Assembly: GCA_017421025.1 (NCBI GenBank)
Contig: JAFQME010000008.1
Span: forward strand, 45,954 to 109,953
Source of the DNA: Oscillospiraceae bacterium
GTDB taxonomy: Bacteria; Bacillota; Clostridia; Oscillospirales; JAAYXM01
DNA length: 64,000 nucleotides
Direction: 5' to 3'
Under the pieces are notes generated by a model that saw only the letters and a list, made by a program, of their open reading frames with translations, ran no database searches and had not been told where the DNA came from. The translations under genes and the position numbers were made by a program. Numbering within the stretch: position 1 is the first letter of the stretch; every line of letters begins with the position of its first letter. This document shows positions 53,904 to 62,926 of the stretch, one piece after another.

Positions 53904-55295
53904 ATGAAATTATGGTCGGGACGCTTTTCCAAGGAGCTTGACAGTCTGGTCAATGACTTCAACTCTTCTATTCAGTTTGACGGACGGATGTATGAAGAAG
54001 ACATCACCGGCAGTATCGCTCATGCGACCATGCTGGGGAAAACCGGAATCATTGCCCAGTCTGAAGCGGACAAAATCGTTTGTGCACTCAAAGAAATCTG
54101 TGACGATATCGCCTCGGGAAAACTCGAACTCACTCCCGATAACGAGGATATCCACATGAACGTCGAAACTGCGCTCACCGCACGTCTCGGCGATACCGGA
54201 AAGCGACTGCACACCGCACGCAGCAGAAACGACCAGGTAGCGTTGGATTTCAAACTCTATCTCAAAAAAGAGATTTTGGAAATCAAGTCCCGTTTGATTC
54301 ATCTGGAAAAAGTCCTTGCAGAGCAGGCAAAGAAATACACCCGTGCCGTGCTCCCGGGTTATACCCACCTCCAGCGTGCCCAGCCCTCCACCGCCGCACA
54401 TCACTTCATGGCATACGGCGAGATGTTCAAGCGTGACATCACCCGCCTGGAGGACTGCTTCGAGCGCATGAACTATTCCCCGTTGGGAAGCGGTGCGCTC
54501 GCAGGCACCACATACCCGATTGACCGTGAGATGGTTGCATCCCTGCTCGGCTTTGCAGGCGTGACCAACAACTCGCTCGACGGCGTGTCCGACCGTGACT
54601 ACGCAATCGAACTCCTCTCCGCAATCTCCATCATCATGATGCATCTGTCCCGTTTCTCTGAGGAAATGATCCTGTGGTGCTCGTGGGAATTCTCTTACAT
54701 GGAGCTCGATGACGCATACTCCACCGGCTCCTCCATCATGCCGCAGAAAAAGAATCCGGACATCGCAGAACTCGTCCGTGGCAAAACCGGCCGTGTCTAC
54801 GGTTCACTCATGGCATTGCTCACCGTGATGAAAGGTCTGCCCCTTGCATACAACAAGGATATGCAGGAGGATAAAGAATCGGTATTCGATGCGGTGGATA
54901 CCGTCAAAATGTGCCTGGATGTCTTTGCACCCATGCTGGAAACCATGCGCTTAAAGCCGCAGAATCTGCGCAATGCCGCTTCCCGCGGCTTCATCAATGC
55001 AACCGACTGTGCAGACTATCTGGTCAAAAAAGGTCTGCCGTTCCGTGATGCATATACCGTGGTGGGACAGCTTGTTGCCGCTTGCATCGAAAAGGGCATC
55101 GGGCTGGAGGAACTGCCGCTTTCCGATTACAAGGCAAAATGCGATGTGTTTGACGAAGATGTCTACACCGCTCTCAATTTAGAAAACTGCGTCAACGGAA
55201 GAACTTCTCTCGGCGGACCCGCAGAGAGTGAAGTCCTCCGTCAGATCGCACTTTTGGAAACATTCATCAAAGACCATGAGGAGGAAAGCAAATGA
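53904..55295 (+). CDS. argH: Argininosuccinate lyase
   Basis: A 463-residue enzyme that splits argininosuccinate to arginine and fumarate. The start KLWSGRFSKELDSLVNDFN and the signature loop GSSIMPQKKNPDIAELVRGK (about 276-295) identify the fumarase/aspartase superfamily member. ATG at 53904 begins the conserved N-terminus; upstream in-frame codons fall in the hairpin region. ATGA overlap with argC. Confidence 0.98.
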   Translation: MKLWSGRFSKELDSLVNDFNSSIQFDGRMYEEDITGSIAHATMLGKTGIIAQSEADKIVCALKEICDDIASGKLELTPDNEDIHMNVETALTARLGDTGKRLHTARSRNDQVALDFKLYLKKEILEIKSRLIHLEKVLAEQAKKYTRAVLPGYTHLQRAQPSTAAHHFMAYGEMFKRDITRLEDCFERMNYSPLGSGALAGTTYPIDREMVASLLGFAGVTNNSLDGVSDRDYAIELLSAISIIMMHLSRFSEEMILWCSWEFSYMELDDAYSTGSSIMPQKKNPDIAELVRGKTGRVYGSLMALLTVMKGLPLAYNKDMQEDKESVFDAVDTVKMCLDVFAPMLETMRLKPQNLRNAASRGFINATDCADYLVKKGLPFRDAYTVVGQLVAACIEKGIGLEELPLSDYKAKCDVFDEDVYTALNLENCVNGRTSLGGPAESEVLRQIALLETFIKDHEEESK

Positions 55296-56320
55296 TCAAA
55301 GTCGGCATTGTGGGCGCCACCGGTTACGGCGGTGTGGAACTCATCCGTCTGATTTTAGGACATCCGAAAGCAGAACTTTCCAAAATCAGTTCGGTCTCTT
55401 TTGAAGGAAAGAAAATCTCCGAGGTTTATCCCTCGCTCATCGATACTTGCGACGATGTGCTGGTGAGTCAGGACGAAGTGATTGCAGCCTCCGACGTGGT
55501 CTTTGCAGCACTTCCGCACGGCCTTTCCCAGCCCCTCGCAAAAGCCTGCATGGACGCAGGAAAAGTCTTTATCGACTTCGGTGCGGACTTCCGTTTGGAA
55601 AACGAAGACGCATATGAAACCTGGTACGGGGCACGGTTTGAACACCCCGAACTCCATCAAATTGCGGTCTACGGTTTGTGTGAACTCTGGCGTGACCAAA
55701 TCAAAGGCGCTCGCCTGATTGCAAACCCGGGCTGCTACCCGACCTCCATCCAACTCGGTCTCGCACCTGCGCTGAAAAACGCACTCTGCGATCCCGCAGG
55801 CATCGTGATTGATTCCAAATCCGGTGCAACCGGTGCGGGTCGAGGCCTTTCCCAAACCACCCATTTCTGCGACCTGGACGAAGGCTTTGCGCCGTACAAA
55901 GTAGCGGCACATCGCCATACCCCTGAAATCGAGCAGGGTCTTTCTAAACTCGCAGGGGAAGAGGTCACCGTCACCTTCGTGCCGCATCTCTTGCCCTTAA
56001 AGCGCGGCATTATCTCCACCATCTACACAAGCAGCACAGCGGACCTCCAAACCGTCCATGCCGCTTACACCAAATTCTATGAAAACGAACCGTTTGTCAC
56101 CGTGCTCCCCTTGGGTCAGGCGGCAAACCTCAAAAACGTTGCGATGACCAACCGTTGCCACATCTCACTCCACCGTGATGAACACGCAGGACGCCTCATC
56201 ATCGTGTCTGCGATCGACAATATGGTAAAAGGTGCGGCAGGGCAGGCAGTTCAGAACATGAACATCGTGTTCGGGCTCCCCGAAACCACAGGTTTGGACT
56301 TGGTCGCTCCCGCTTTTTAG
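55292..56320 (+). CDS. argC: N-acetyl-gamma-glutamyl-phosphate reductase
   Basis: A 342-residue NADPH-dependent reductase making N-acetylglutamate semialdehyde. The Rossmann start VGIVGATGYGGVELIRL is present, and the catalytic Cys148 is in ANPGCYPTS. HRHTPEIEQ supplies the general base. Start ATG at 55292 overlaps the argH stop. Confidence 0.98.
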   Translation: MIKVGIVGATGYGGVELIRLILGHPKAELSKISSVSFEGKKISEVYPSLIDTCDDVLVSQDEVIAASDVVFAALPHGLSQPLAKACMDAGKVFIDFGADFRLENEDAYETWYGARFEHPELHQIAVYGLCELWRDQIKGARLIANPGCYPTSIQLGLAPALKNALCDPAGIVIDSKSGATGAGRGLSQTTHFCDLDEGFAPYKVAAHRHTPEIEQGLSKLAGEEVTVTFVPHLLPLKRGIISTIYTSSTADLQTVHAAYTKFYENEPFVTVLPLGQAANLKNVAMTNRCHISLHRDEHAGRLIIVSAIDNMVKGAAGQAVQNMNIVFGLPETTGLDLVAPAF

Positions 56321-56332
56321 GAGGATATCACC

Positions 56333-57547
56333 ATGAAAGAAATTCAAGGCGGCGTTTGTGCCGCAAAAGGCTTCCGTGCTGCGGGCATCCATTGCGGAAT
56401 CCGCAAAAACCGTGAAAAAGCAGACCTTGCACTCATCGTGAGTGACCGTGACTGCTCGGCGGCAGCCTGCTATACCAGAAACCGTGTCAAGGCAGCCCCG
56501 GTCTATGTCTCCCGTGAGCATCTCAAAGACGGGCGTGCCCGTGCCATCATCTGCAATTCGGGCAACGCCAATGCGTGTGCGCCCAACGGCAAAGAAAATG
56601 CAATCCGGATGTGCAAAGCAACCGCATCCGCTCTGAAGATCGACCCGATGGACGTGGTCTGCACCTCCACCGGCGTGATCGGGGAAGAACTCCCGGTCCA
56701 TGTCATTGAAACCGCAATGCCCGCACTCGTCGGGGATTTGTCTTACGACGGCGGCGACCGTGCGGCAAACGCAATCCTCACCACCGACACGGTGAAGAAA
56801 GAGTGTTCTTTCTCTGCCACCATCGGCGGAAAAGAAGTCAAAATCGGCGGTATCGCAAAGGGCAGCGGCATGATCCATCCGAATATGGGCACCATGCTCG
56901 CATTCATCACCACCGATGCCAATATCACCGCAGCAGCGCTTCAGGCAGCGCTCTCCTCGGCGGTCACAAAGAGCTTCAACCGTGTGAGCGTGGACGGAGA
57001 CACCTCCACCAACGACATGGCGGTCGTGCTGGCAAACGGCATGGCAGAAAATCCGGAAATCGTATTCGGCGGCGAAGGCTACGAAGTCTTTGCGGAAATG
57101 CTGTTTGCAGTGTGCTGCTTCCTCGCTCGCTCAATCGCACGTGACGGCGAAGGTGCCACCCGCATGGTCACCTGCCGTGTCTCGGGTGCAAAAAACGAAG
57201 AAGATGCAGTGGTCTTGGCGAAATCCGTCATTTGCTCCTCGCTTGTGAAAGCCGCCATGTTCGGTGCAGACGCAAACTGGGGCAGAGTGCTGTGTGCCAT
57301 GGGCTATTCGGGCGTGGAATTTGACCCCGAAGAAGTCACCGTTTCCTTTGTTTCCAAAGCCGGAAAGATCACCGTTTGTGAAAACGGTGCAGGCCTTGTC
57401 TTTGATGAGGACCTTGCCAAGAAAATCCTCTCGGAGGACGAGGTCGAAATCCGTGCCTACCTACGTGCAGGCGATGGCGAGGCAACCGCTTGGGGCTGTG
57501 ACCTCACTTATGACTATGTAAAAATCAACGGGGATTACCGTACGTAA
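56333..57547 (+). CDS. argJ: Bifunctional ornithine acetyltransferase / N-acetylglutamate synthase
   Basis: A 404-residue ArgJ that recycles the acetyl group from N-acetylornithine to glutamate, so the pathway is cyclic and needs no argE. The autoprocessing site is intact: Thr187 within PNMGTMLAFITTD becomes the N-terminus of the beta chain. GKGS-type and CNSGNANAC motifs match the family. Whether it is mono- or bifunctional cannot be told, but no separate argA is seen. AGGAGG before ATG. Confidence 0.97.
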   Translation: MKEIQGGVCAAKGFRAAGIHCGIRKNREKADLALIVSDRDCSAAACYTRNRVKAAPVYVSREHLKDGRARAIICNSGNANACAPNGKENAIRMCKATASALKIDPMDVVCTSTGVIGEELPVHVIETAMPALVGDLSYDGGDRAANAILTTDTVKKECSFSATIGGKEVKIGGIAKGSGMIHPNMGTMLAFITTDANITAAALQAALSSAVTKSFNRVSVDGDTSTNDMAVVLANGMAENPEIVFGGEGYEVFAEMLFAVCCFLARSIARDGEGATRMVTCRVSGAKNEEDAVVLAKSVICSSLVKAAMFGADANWGRVLCAMGYSGVEFDPEEVTVSFVSKAGKITVCENGAGLVFDEDLAKKILSEDEVEIRAYLRAGDGEATAWGCDLTYDYVKINGDYRT

Positions 57548-57560
57548 TCGGGAGGCTGTT

Positions 57561-58436
57561 ATGAATTACAATCATGCGGATCGGGCGCAAATCTTAGTCG
57601 AAGCCCTGCCGTACATCAAAAAATACAACGGCGAAACCGTCGTCATCAAATACGGCGGCAACGCCATGATTAACGAAGACTTAAAGAAAGCAGTCATTGA
57701 CGATATCGTCCTGCTCTCGCTTGTTGGCATCCATGTGGTCGTGGTCCATGGCGGCGGCCCGGAAATCAGCGATATGCTCAAGCGTGTGGGCAAAGAAGGC
57801 AAATTTGTCAACGGCCTGCGCTACACCGATGAGGAGACCATGGAAATCGTGCAGATGGTGCTGTGCGGAAAAGTCAATAAAGAACTGGTCTCCATCTTAA
57901 ACCGTGCGGGCGGCTCTGCCATCGGTCTGTGCGGTATTGACGGCGGTCTGTTCCGTGCCAAAGAACTCGACGGCGGCACCTACGGACTGGTGGGTGAGAT
58001 TGAAGAAGTCTCCACCAAGCCGGTCATCGATGCGCTCAAAAACGGTTATATCCCGGTGGTTTCCACCGTGGCACAAGGCTTAAACGACACCCAAAGCTAT
58101 AACATCAACGCAGATACTGCGGCGGCAAAGCTCGCAAGTGCCCTCGGTGCCAAGAAACTCATCCTGCTCACCGATGTGTGCGGTATTCTGCAAGATCCGA
58201 AAGACGAATCCACCCTCATCCCGGATGTCAATGTCAGCGATGTTCCCAAACTCATCCGTGACGGCATCATCTCGGGCGGCATGATCCCCAAACTCGCTTG
58301 CTGTGTGGAAGCGGTGCGTATGGGCGTGTCGCAGGCAAATATTCTGGACGGCCGTGTCCCGCATTCCATCCTGATGGAAATGCTCTCCGATAAGGGTATC
58401 GGCACCGTGGTCCATGGAGAGGGGATGTTTCTGTGA
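57561..58436 (+). CDS. argB: N-acetylglutamate kinase
   Basis: A 291-residue amino acid kinase phosphorylating N-acetylglutamate. Lys30 in VVIKYGGNAMIN binds phosphate; VVHGGGPEI and the GGMIPKLACCVEAVRMGV block follow. It has an N-terminal helix of the type seen in arginine-inhibited hexameric enzymes. Overlaps argD by 4 bp (GTGA). Confidence 0.98.
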   Translation: MNYNHADRAQILVEALPYIKKYNGETVVIKYGGNAMINEDLKKAVIDDIVLLSLVGIHVVVVHGGGPEISDMLKRVGKEGKFVNGLRYTDEETMEIVQMVLCGKVNKELVSILNRAGGSAIGLCGIDGGLFRAKELDGGTYGLVGEIEEVSTKPVIDALKNGYIPVVSTVAQGLNDTQSYNINADTAAAKLASALGAKKLILLTDVCGILQDPKDESTLIPDVNVSDVPKLIRDGIISGGMIPKLACCVEAVRMGVSQANILDGRVPHSILMEMLSDKGIGTVVHGEGMFL

Positions 58437-59605
58437 CTTCCAATGAAATGATTTCTCTTCATGACGCTCATGTCATGAAAACCTACGGTCGCTATCCGGT
58501 CGCCATCCAAAGCGGCAAAGGTGCGACCCTTGTCTCCCCGGAAGGGAAGGAATATATCGACTTCGCCTCCGGCATCGGCGTGCTCAGTATCGGTACCGCC
58601 CATCCCAAATTCGTGGAAGCGGTATCCAACCAGGCGGCAACGCTTGCGCACACCTCCAACCTCTTCTATACCGAGCCGTCCACCCGTCTTGCACAGCGTC
58701 TGTGCGCCTTGAGCGGGATGGACAAAGTCTTCTTTTCCAACTCGGGTGCAGAGAGCAACGAAGGCGCAATCAAACTCGCCAGAAAATACAGTACAGACCG
58801 TTACGGTACCGAGCGTACCAAAATCGTGACCCTGCAAAACTCCTTCCATGGCCGCACCGTAACCACCCTTGCGGCAACCGGTCAGGATGTGTTCCACCAG
58901 TATTTCTACCCGTTCACCGAGGGCTTTGTTCACGCAATCGCCAATGACTTCGACTCGGTCAAAAATGCGGTAGACGAAAACACCTGTGCCATCATGATGG
59001 AGCTTGTCCAGGGCGAGGGCGGTGTGTTGCCGCTCGATGTTTCGTTTGTCAAGCAGGTGGAAGCACTCTGCCGTGAAAAGGATCTGCTTCTGGTCATCGA
59101 CGAGGTGCAGACCGGCATCGGTCGTTGCGGCACCTTCTTCGCATTTCAGCACTATGGCATCTCGCCCGATGTGGTATCCACCGCAAAAGGCATCGGCGGC
59201 GGGCTTCCGCTCGGTGCAGTGCTTGCGGCAAAGACTTGCTCGGAAGTGCTCAGCCCCGGCACCCATGCCACCACCTTCGGTGCAAACCCGATCTGTACCG
59301 CTGCAGCCAATGCAGTTCTCGATGTGCTTGAGGACGGCGTACTCTCTAAAGTCAACGAAAAGGGCGCATACCTGCGCTCCAAAATCGAGGAAATGGGCTT
59401 TTCCACCCGTGGTCTGGGGCTCATGATTGGCATCGCAGTGGAAGAAGGAACCCACAAAGCCAAAGTCGCAAGCCTCATCGAGGCAGGGCTTTTGTGCATC
59501 ACGGCAGGGAAAGACGCTGTCCGTCTCCTCCCGCCGCTCAATATCACCTATGAAGAAATGGATCGTGGACTTGCGATCTTAAAAAGCGTTTTATGCGGAG
59601 GTTGA
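58433..59605 (+). CDS. argD: Acetylornithine aminotransferase
   Basis: A 390-residue class III PLP aminotransferase. The PLP lysine is Lys252 in STAKGIGGGLPLG, and FSNSGAESNEGAIKLAR and the DEVQTGIGRCG motif are plain. Start is GTG at 58433, overlapping the argB stop codon as GTGA; no better ATG exists without losing the conserved N-terminus. argF starts 2 bp after its stop. Confidence 0.97.
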   Translation: MTSNEMISLHDAHVMKTYGRYPVAIQSGKGATLVSPEGKEYIDFASGIGVLSIGTAHPKFVEAVSNQAATLAHTSNLFYTEPSTRLAQRLCALSGMDKVFFSNSGAESNEGAIKLARKYSTDRYGTERTKIVTLQNSFHGRTVTTLAATGQDVFHQYFYPFTEGFVHAIANDFDSVKNAVDENTCAIMMELVQGEGGVLPLDVSFVKQVEALCREKDLLLVIDEVQTGIGRCGTFFAFQHYGISPDVVSTAKGIGGGLPLGAVLAAKTCSEVLSPGTHATTFGANPICTAAANAVLDVLEDGVLSKVNEKGAYLRSKIEEMGFSTRGLGLMIGIAVEEGTHKAKVASLIEAGLLCITAGKDAVRLLPPLNITYEEMDRGLAILKSVLCGG

Positions 59606-59607
59606 AT

Positions 59608-60516
59608 ATGAAAAAAGATTTGCTGAAACTGATGGACCTGTCCAAGGCAGAGCTCCTTCATATCCTGGATGTTGCGGATCAGCTCAAATACGATCAGAAG
59701 CACGGAATTGCGCACCCCATCCTCAAGGGCAAAACCCTTGGTATGATTTTTGAAAAATCTTCCACCCGTACCCGTGTCTCTTTTGAAGTGGGCATCGCCC
59801 AGCTCGGCGGTCACGGTCTCTTCCTCTCGGGTAATGACCTCCAAATGGGTCGTGGTGAGCCGATTGAAGACACCGCACGTGTCCTCTCCCGTTATCTTGA
59901 CGGTATCATGATCCGTACCTTCTCGCAGGAGATGGTGGAAACACTCGCAGATTATGCCACCATTCCGATCATCAACGGTCTTACCGACTTCTGCCATCCC
60001 TGTCAGGTGCTGGCAGACCTGATGACCATTCGTGAGCACCTCAGCACCCTCGAGGGTCTCAAAATGTGCTATATCGGCGATGGCAATAACATGGCAAACT
60101 CCCTTATCGTGGGCGGCCTGCTTGCAGATATGGAAGTCGCAGTCGCCACTCCGAAGGCATACAAGCCGGACGCAAGTGTCCTTTCCTATGCAGAAGGCAA
60201 ACCCTTTACCTGGACTGAAGACATCTTCGAAGCCGCACGTGATGCCGATGTCATCTTCACCGATGTCTGGGCAAGCATGGGTCAGGAAGGGGAAGCGGAA
60301 GAACGCCGCAAAGTATTCACCGGCTATCAGGTGAATGAGGAACTCCTCAAAGCCGCAAAGAAAAACTGCATGGTGCAGCATTGTCTGCCCGCACACCGTG
60401 GCGAGGAAATCACCGCCGAAGTCTTTGAAGCACACGCAAACGAAATCTTCGACGAAGCGGAAAACCGCCTCCATGCTCAGAAAGCCGTCATGGCAATCCT
60501 CATGGGCAACCTCTAA
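59608..60516 (+). CDS. argF: Ornithine carbamoyltransferase
   Basis: A 302-residue enzyme that makes citrulline from ornithine and carbamoyl phosphate. The carbamoyl-phosphate motif SSTRTRVSF is at 51-59, FCHPCQVLAD binds ornithine, and HCLPAHRG is near 259-266. ATG at 59608, preceded by GGAGG, is 2 bases after the argD stop. It is the last arg gene and ends at a strong terminator. With argG and argH ahead, only carbamoyl phosphate has to be supplied by carAB elsewhere. Confidence 0.98.
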   Translation: MKKDLLKLMDLSKAELLHILDVADQLKYDQKHGIAHPILKGKTLGMIFEKSSTRTRVSFEVGIAQLGGHGLFLSGNDLQMGRGEPIEDTARVLSRYLDGIMIRTFSQEMVETLADYATIPIINGLTDFCHPCQVLADLMTIREHLSTLEGLKMCYIGDGNNMANSLIVGGLLADMEVAVATPKAYKPDASVLSYAEGKPFTWTEDIFEAARDADVIFTDVWASMGQEGEAEERRKVFTGYQVNEELLKAAKKNCMVQHCLPAHRGEEITAEVFEAHANEIFDEAENRLHAQKAVMAILMGNL

Positions 60517-60522
60517 AACATC

Positions 60523-60550
60523 AAAACAGCAGTCAACCGACTGCTGTTTT
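60523..60550 (+). terminator. Terminator after argF (duplicated hairpin)
   Basis: AAAACAGCAGTC pairs with GACTGCTGTTTT across AACC. The same hairpin follows the lipoprotein gene at 62801-62832. Confidence 0.92.
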
Positions 60551-60556
60551 ATTCGA

Positions 60557-60585
60557 TTGACATTTAGCGAAAAATTCGCTAAAAT
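60557..60585 (+). promoter_or_regulatory. Promoter with palindromic operator, upstream of the WG-repeat gene
   Basis: TTGACA at 60557-60562, 17-bp spacer, TAAAAT at 60580-60585. The spacer and -10 are covered by the palindrome TTTAGCGAA-AAA-TTCGCTAAA (60563-60583), which is repeated at 62205-62225 next to the XRE gene. A bound repressor would block polymerase. Confidence 0.8.
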
Positions 60586-60610
60586 GAAAGAAAAAAGAAA
60601 GGTTTTTTTT

Positions 60611-61930
60611 ATGAAGAAAGTTTTGATTGCGGTGCTTGCCGTACTGATTCTTTTTGTGGTAATTGCAGCATTCTTTTTCGGAGGAGAGTTCTTGCTGCAA
60701 AAAAATTTCGATAACGATGGGAGTTATCTCTTCGGCGGCGTTGGGCTCGCCTGTGCCAAGCAAGGGGACTTGTATGGCTATATCAATAAAAACGGTGTTT
60801 ATATCATTCCCCCGCAGTTTGAAACAGCATATGATTTCGAGGGTGGAGTTGCACGAGTAGAAGTTGACGATCAATACGCCTGCATCAACATCCGTGGAGA
60901 ATATGTCATTCCGCCGCAGTTTGACTGGATTGGAAGTTGTGCAGAAGACCTGGTGTGCGTAAAAAAAGGCGGAGAATACGGTTATATCAATCGAAAAGGC
61001 GAGTATGTCATTCCGTTGCAATATGAAGATGCGGGAGACTTTTCGGATGGTCTTGCATGTGTGAAAATTGGCGGGAAATACGGCTGCATCAACGAAAAAG
61101 GATTGGTCGTAATCCAACCTCAGTTTGAAAGTCCAGTTACATTCGAAAACGGGGTTGCCTTGGTAAAAGTTGCCGGCAGATATAGTTATATCAACAAAAA
61201 TGGGGAACAGATGATCTCTCAGCGCTTTGAGTCTGCCCGAATGTTTTCTGAGGGGCTTGCACTTGTGTGGCTCAATGGCAGAAGCGGCTATATCAACAAA
61301 ACAGGAGATTATGTCATCTCTCCGCAATTTGAAATGTCCGGGGATTTTTCCCAGGGTCTCGCATGGGTAAAAGTCGAAGGCAAATACGGCTACATCAATA
61401 TCAAAGGTGAGTATGTCATTACACCTCAGTTTGATTGGGCAGATTATTTTTCAGAAGGTCTTGCCTGCGTAGAAGTCGACGGAAAATACGGCTATATCAA
61501 CCGAAAAGGCGAGTATGTCATCTCGCCGCAGTTTGACGAGGCAGAGGAGTTTTCCTGTGGATTTGCACGTGCCAAGATGAATGGACAGTGCGGATTCATT
61601 GACAAACACGGAAAATGGAAGCATATGTACGGCGAAGTGCTTTCCTACTATGATGACGGGTATGCAATCGTCGTGACAGACGAGAAAAGATTTACTTTGA
61701 TCGACAAAAAGGGAACCGAATTGCCCTCATCCTTTGACGGATTTGTTTGCGACGGTGTCTGCCGCCCGGCGTACAGATACTGCACCGAAAAGGATTGCTA
61801 TCGCTACATACAGAATGAGAGTTCAGACAAATGTAGCTACCATGGTGTAGAAGTGTTTCTCCCCAAATGCAAGATGGACGGCTGCTACAACCGCACATAT
61901 GACGGGGGATACTGTTCGGAACACAGCTAA
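60611..61930 (+). CDS. Membrane-anchored WG-repeat protein with cysteine-rich C-terminus
   Basis: A 439-residue protein. Residues 1-27 are a signal anchor (MKKVLIAVLAVLILFVVIAA). Eight regular WG-type repeats of about 43 residues follow, each with a core like YGYINKNGVYIIPPQF, YGYINRKGEYVIPLQY or YSYINKNGEQMISQRF. Two more are degenerate (CGFIDKHGKWK, FTLIDKKGTEL). The final 60 residues have nine cysteines and two histidines (CDGVCRPAYRYC, KCSYHGVE, CKMDGCYN, YCSEHS), which look able to bind metal or form disulfides. WG repeats form a beta-propeller-like or solenoid surface; function unknown. Start ATG at 60611 follows AAAGG; the ATG at 60584 is inside the promoter. Confidence 0.82.
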   Translation: MKKVLIAVLAVLILFVVIAAFFFGGEFLLQKNFDNDGSYLFGGVGLACAKQGDLYGYINKNGVYIIPPQFETAYDFEGGVARVEVDDQYACINIRGEYVIPPQFDWIGSCAEDLVCVKKGGEYGYINRKGEYVIPLQYEDAGDFSDGLACVKIGGKYGCINEKGLVVIQPQFESPVTFENGVALVKVAGRYSYINKNGEQMISQRFESARMFSEGLALVWLNGRSGYINKTGDYVISPQFEMSGDFSQGLAWVKVEGKYGYINIKGEYVITPQFDWADYFSEGLACVEVDGKYGYINRKGEYVISPQFDEAEEFSCGFARAKMNGQCGFIDKHGKWKHMYGEVLSYYDDGYAIVVTDEKRFTLIDKKGTELPSSFDGFVCDGVCRPAYRYCTEKDCYRYIQNESSDKCSYHGVEVFLPKCKMDGCYNRTYDGGYCSEHS

Positions 61931-61932
61931 AC

Positions 61933-62157
61933 TCAATCATTCGTCTTTGGATTTTCCGTCCGTTCCAAAAGATAATCCACCGAAACTTGATGGAAATCCG
62001 CAAGCTTGATGAGTGTTTGTGTGGGAATGTCAATATCACCACGCTCGTAATTGCTGTATACACGCTGGCTGCAGGAGAGAATCTCTCCCATTTGTGTCTG
62101 TGTCAAATCCCGATCTTCACGCAAATCACGGATTCGTTTGTAATACGGCACATTCAT
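61933..62157 (-). CDS. XRE-family transcriptional regulator
   Basis: A 74-residue Cro/C1-type helix-turn-helix protein: LREDRDLTQTQMGEILSCSQRVYSNYERGDIDIPTQTL forms the HTH at about residues 11-48, followed by the usual helix LIKLADFHQVSVDYLLE. There is no sensor domain. ATG at 62157 is the start because GAGGAG lies 6 bases upstream; two upstream in-frame Met codons lie before that site. Divergent from the lipoprotein gene. A TATAAT -10 is at 62175-62180 (minus strand), and half of the palindromic operator (TTCGCTA) sits at 62192-62198. It ends 2 bp past the stop of the WG-repeat gene, with which it converges. Confidence 0.9.
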   Translation of the reverse strand: MNVPYYKRIRDLREDRDLTQTQMGEILSCSQRVYSNYERGDIDIPTQTLIKLADFHQVSVDYLLERTENPKTND

Positions 62158-62198
62158 CACACTCCTCATCACTATTATATTTAGAAAGAAATTCGCTA

Positions 62199-62227
62199 TT
62201 GACTTTTAGCGAAAAATTCGCTAAAAT
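62199..62227 (+). promoter_or_regulatory. Promoter with palindromic operator, upstream of the lipoprotein gene
   Basis: TTGACT at 62199-62204, 17-bp spacer, TAAAAT at 62222-62227. The palindrome TTTAGCGAA-AAA-TTCGCTAAA lies at 62205-62225, identical to the site at 60563-60583. It also lies upstream of the XRE gene on the other strand. Confidence 0.8.
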
Positions 62228-62287
62228 GAAATCTATGGACGGAAAAGAATTTACCGATCCAAAAAATAAGAAAAGGGGATTGTACCT

Positions 62288-62791
62288 ATGAAAAAGTTTT
62301 TAGCAATGTTGCTCCTTGCTGCCATGATGTTCGCACTCTGCGCTTGCGGAAATCAGCCGACAACCGAAGCAGAAGACACCGCACCGGTTGAAACCACCAC
62401 CGAAACAACTGCAGAGAATACCGAGTATCCCGCAGAAGTTGTGGAGTTGTTCGCAAAGTGGGAGGAGGCTTGGAAAGAATGGGAACCGTTCTTGAATGAA
62501 TTTGAGGCCTGGATCAAAGATGACTATAAAGTTGCAGTCACCAATTACAAGCAGAAAGATCCGTCCAATGCGGATTTTGAGGCAGAATACGAACGTGTTA
62601 TGGAAGAGAGCGCTACTTGGCTTGAAAAATATAATAAGTTCTCGGAGGTCTTTGTACACCCGGACCTCGACGTAGACCTTGACTTTAGAATCGAGATTAC
62701 TAACAAATATAGTGAATATTTGGACAGATGGAGCGAGGTCTTCAATAGCATGCAAGAAGTAGATAATATTGCTTCAGGTATGGGCGAATAA
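62288..62791 (+). CDS. Predicted lipoprotein of unknown function
   Basis: A 167-residue lipoprotein. The signal ends in ALCAC, with Cys20 (or Cys18) as the lipid-attached residue. A Thr- and Glu-rich linker (ETTTETTAENTE) leads to an acidic, helical domain (LFAKWEEAWKEWEPFLNEF, AWIKDDYKVAVTNYKQ, YSEYLDRWSEVFNSMQ), perhaps a coiled-coil bundle. I do not recognise a family. ATG at 62288 follows AAAAGGGG. Same promoter/operator and terminator as the WG-repeat unit. Confidence 0.78.
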   Translation: MKKFLAMLLLAAMMFALCACGNQPTTEAEDTAPVETTTETTAENTEYPAEVVELFAKWEEAWKEWEPFLNEFEAWIKDDYKVAVTNYKQKDPSNADFEAEYERVMEESATWLEKYNKFSEVFVHPDLDVDLDFRIEITNKYSEYLDRWSEVFNSMQEVDNIASGMGE

Positions 62792-62800
62792 GAGCAACAA

Positions 62801-62832
62801 AAAAAACAGCAGTCAACCGACTGCTGTTTTTT
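62801..62832 (+). terminator. Terminator after the lipoprotein gene (duplicate of the argF terminator)
   Basis: AAAAAACAGCAGTC pairs with GACTGCTGTTTTTT across AACC. Core identical to the hairpin at 60523-60550. Confidence 0.93.
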
Positions 62833-62926
62833 GATGTAATTTTTTCCATTGTACTGTGGTTTTCCCACGGGTATTTTGCACCTTGAGACACATCCTAAAG
62901 AAGTCATGACAGAAAGGAGTGAACGC

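Noticed and set aside
62871..62897. Sigma-G-type promoter (GTATT then CATCCTA) ahead of spoIVB
   Set aside because: The spacing is only 15 bp and both boxes deviate from consensus. Biologically plausible, but the sequence support is too weak to list.
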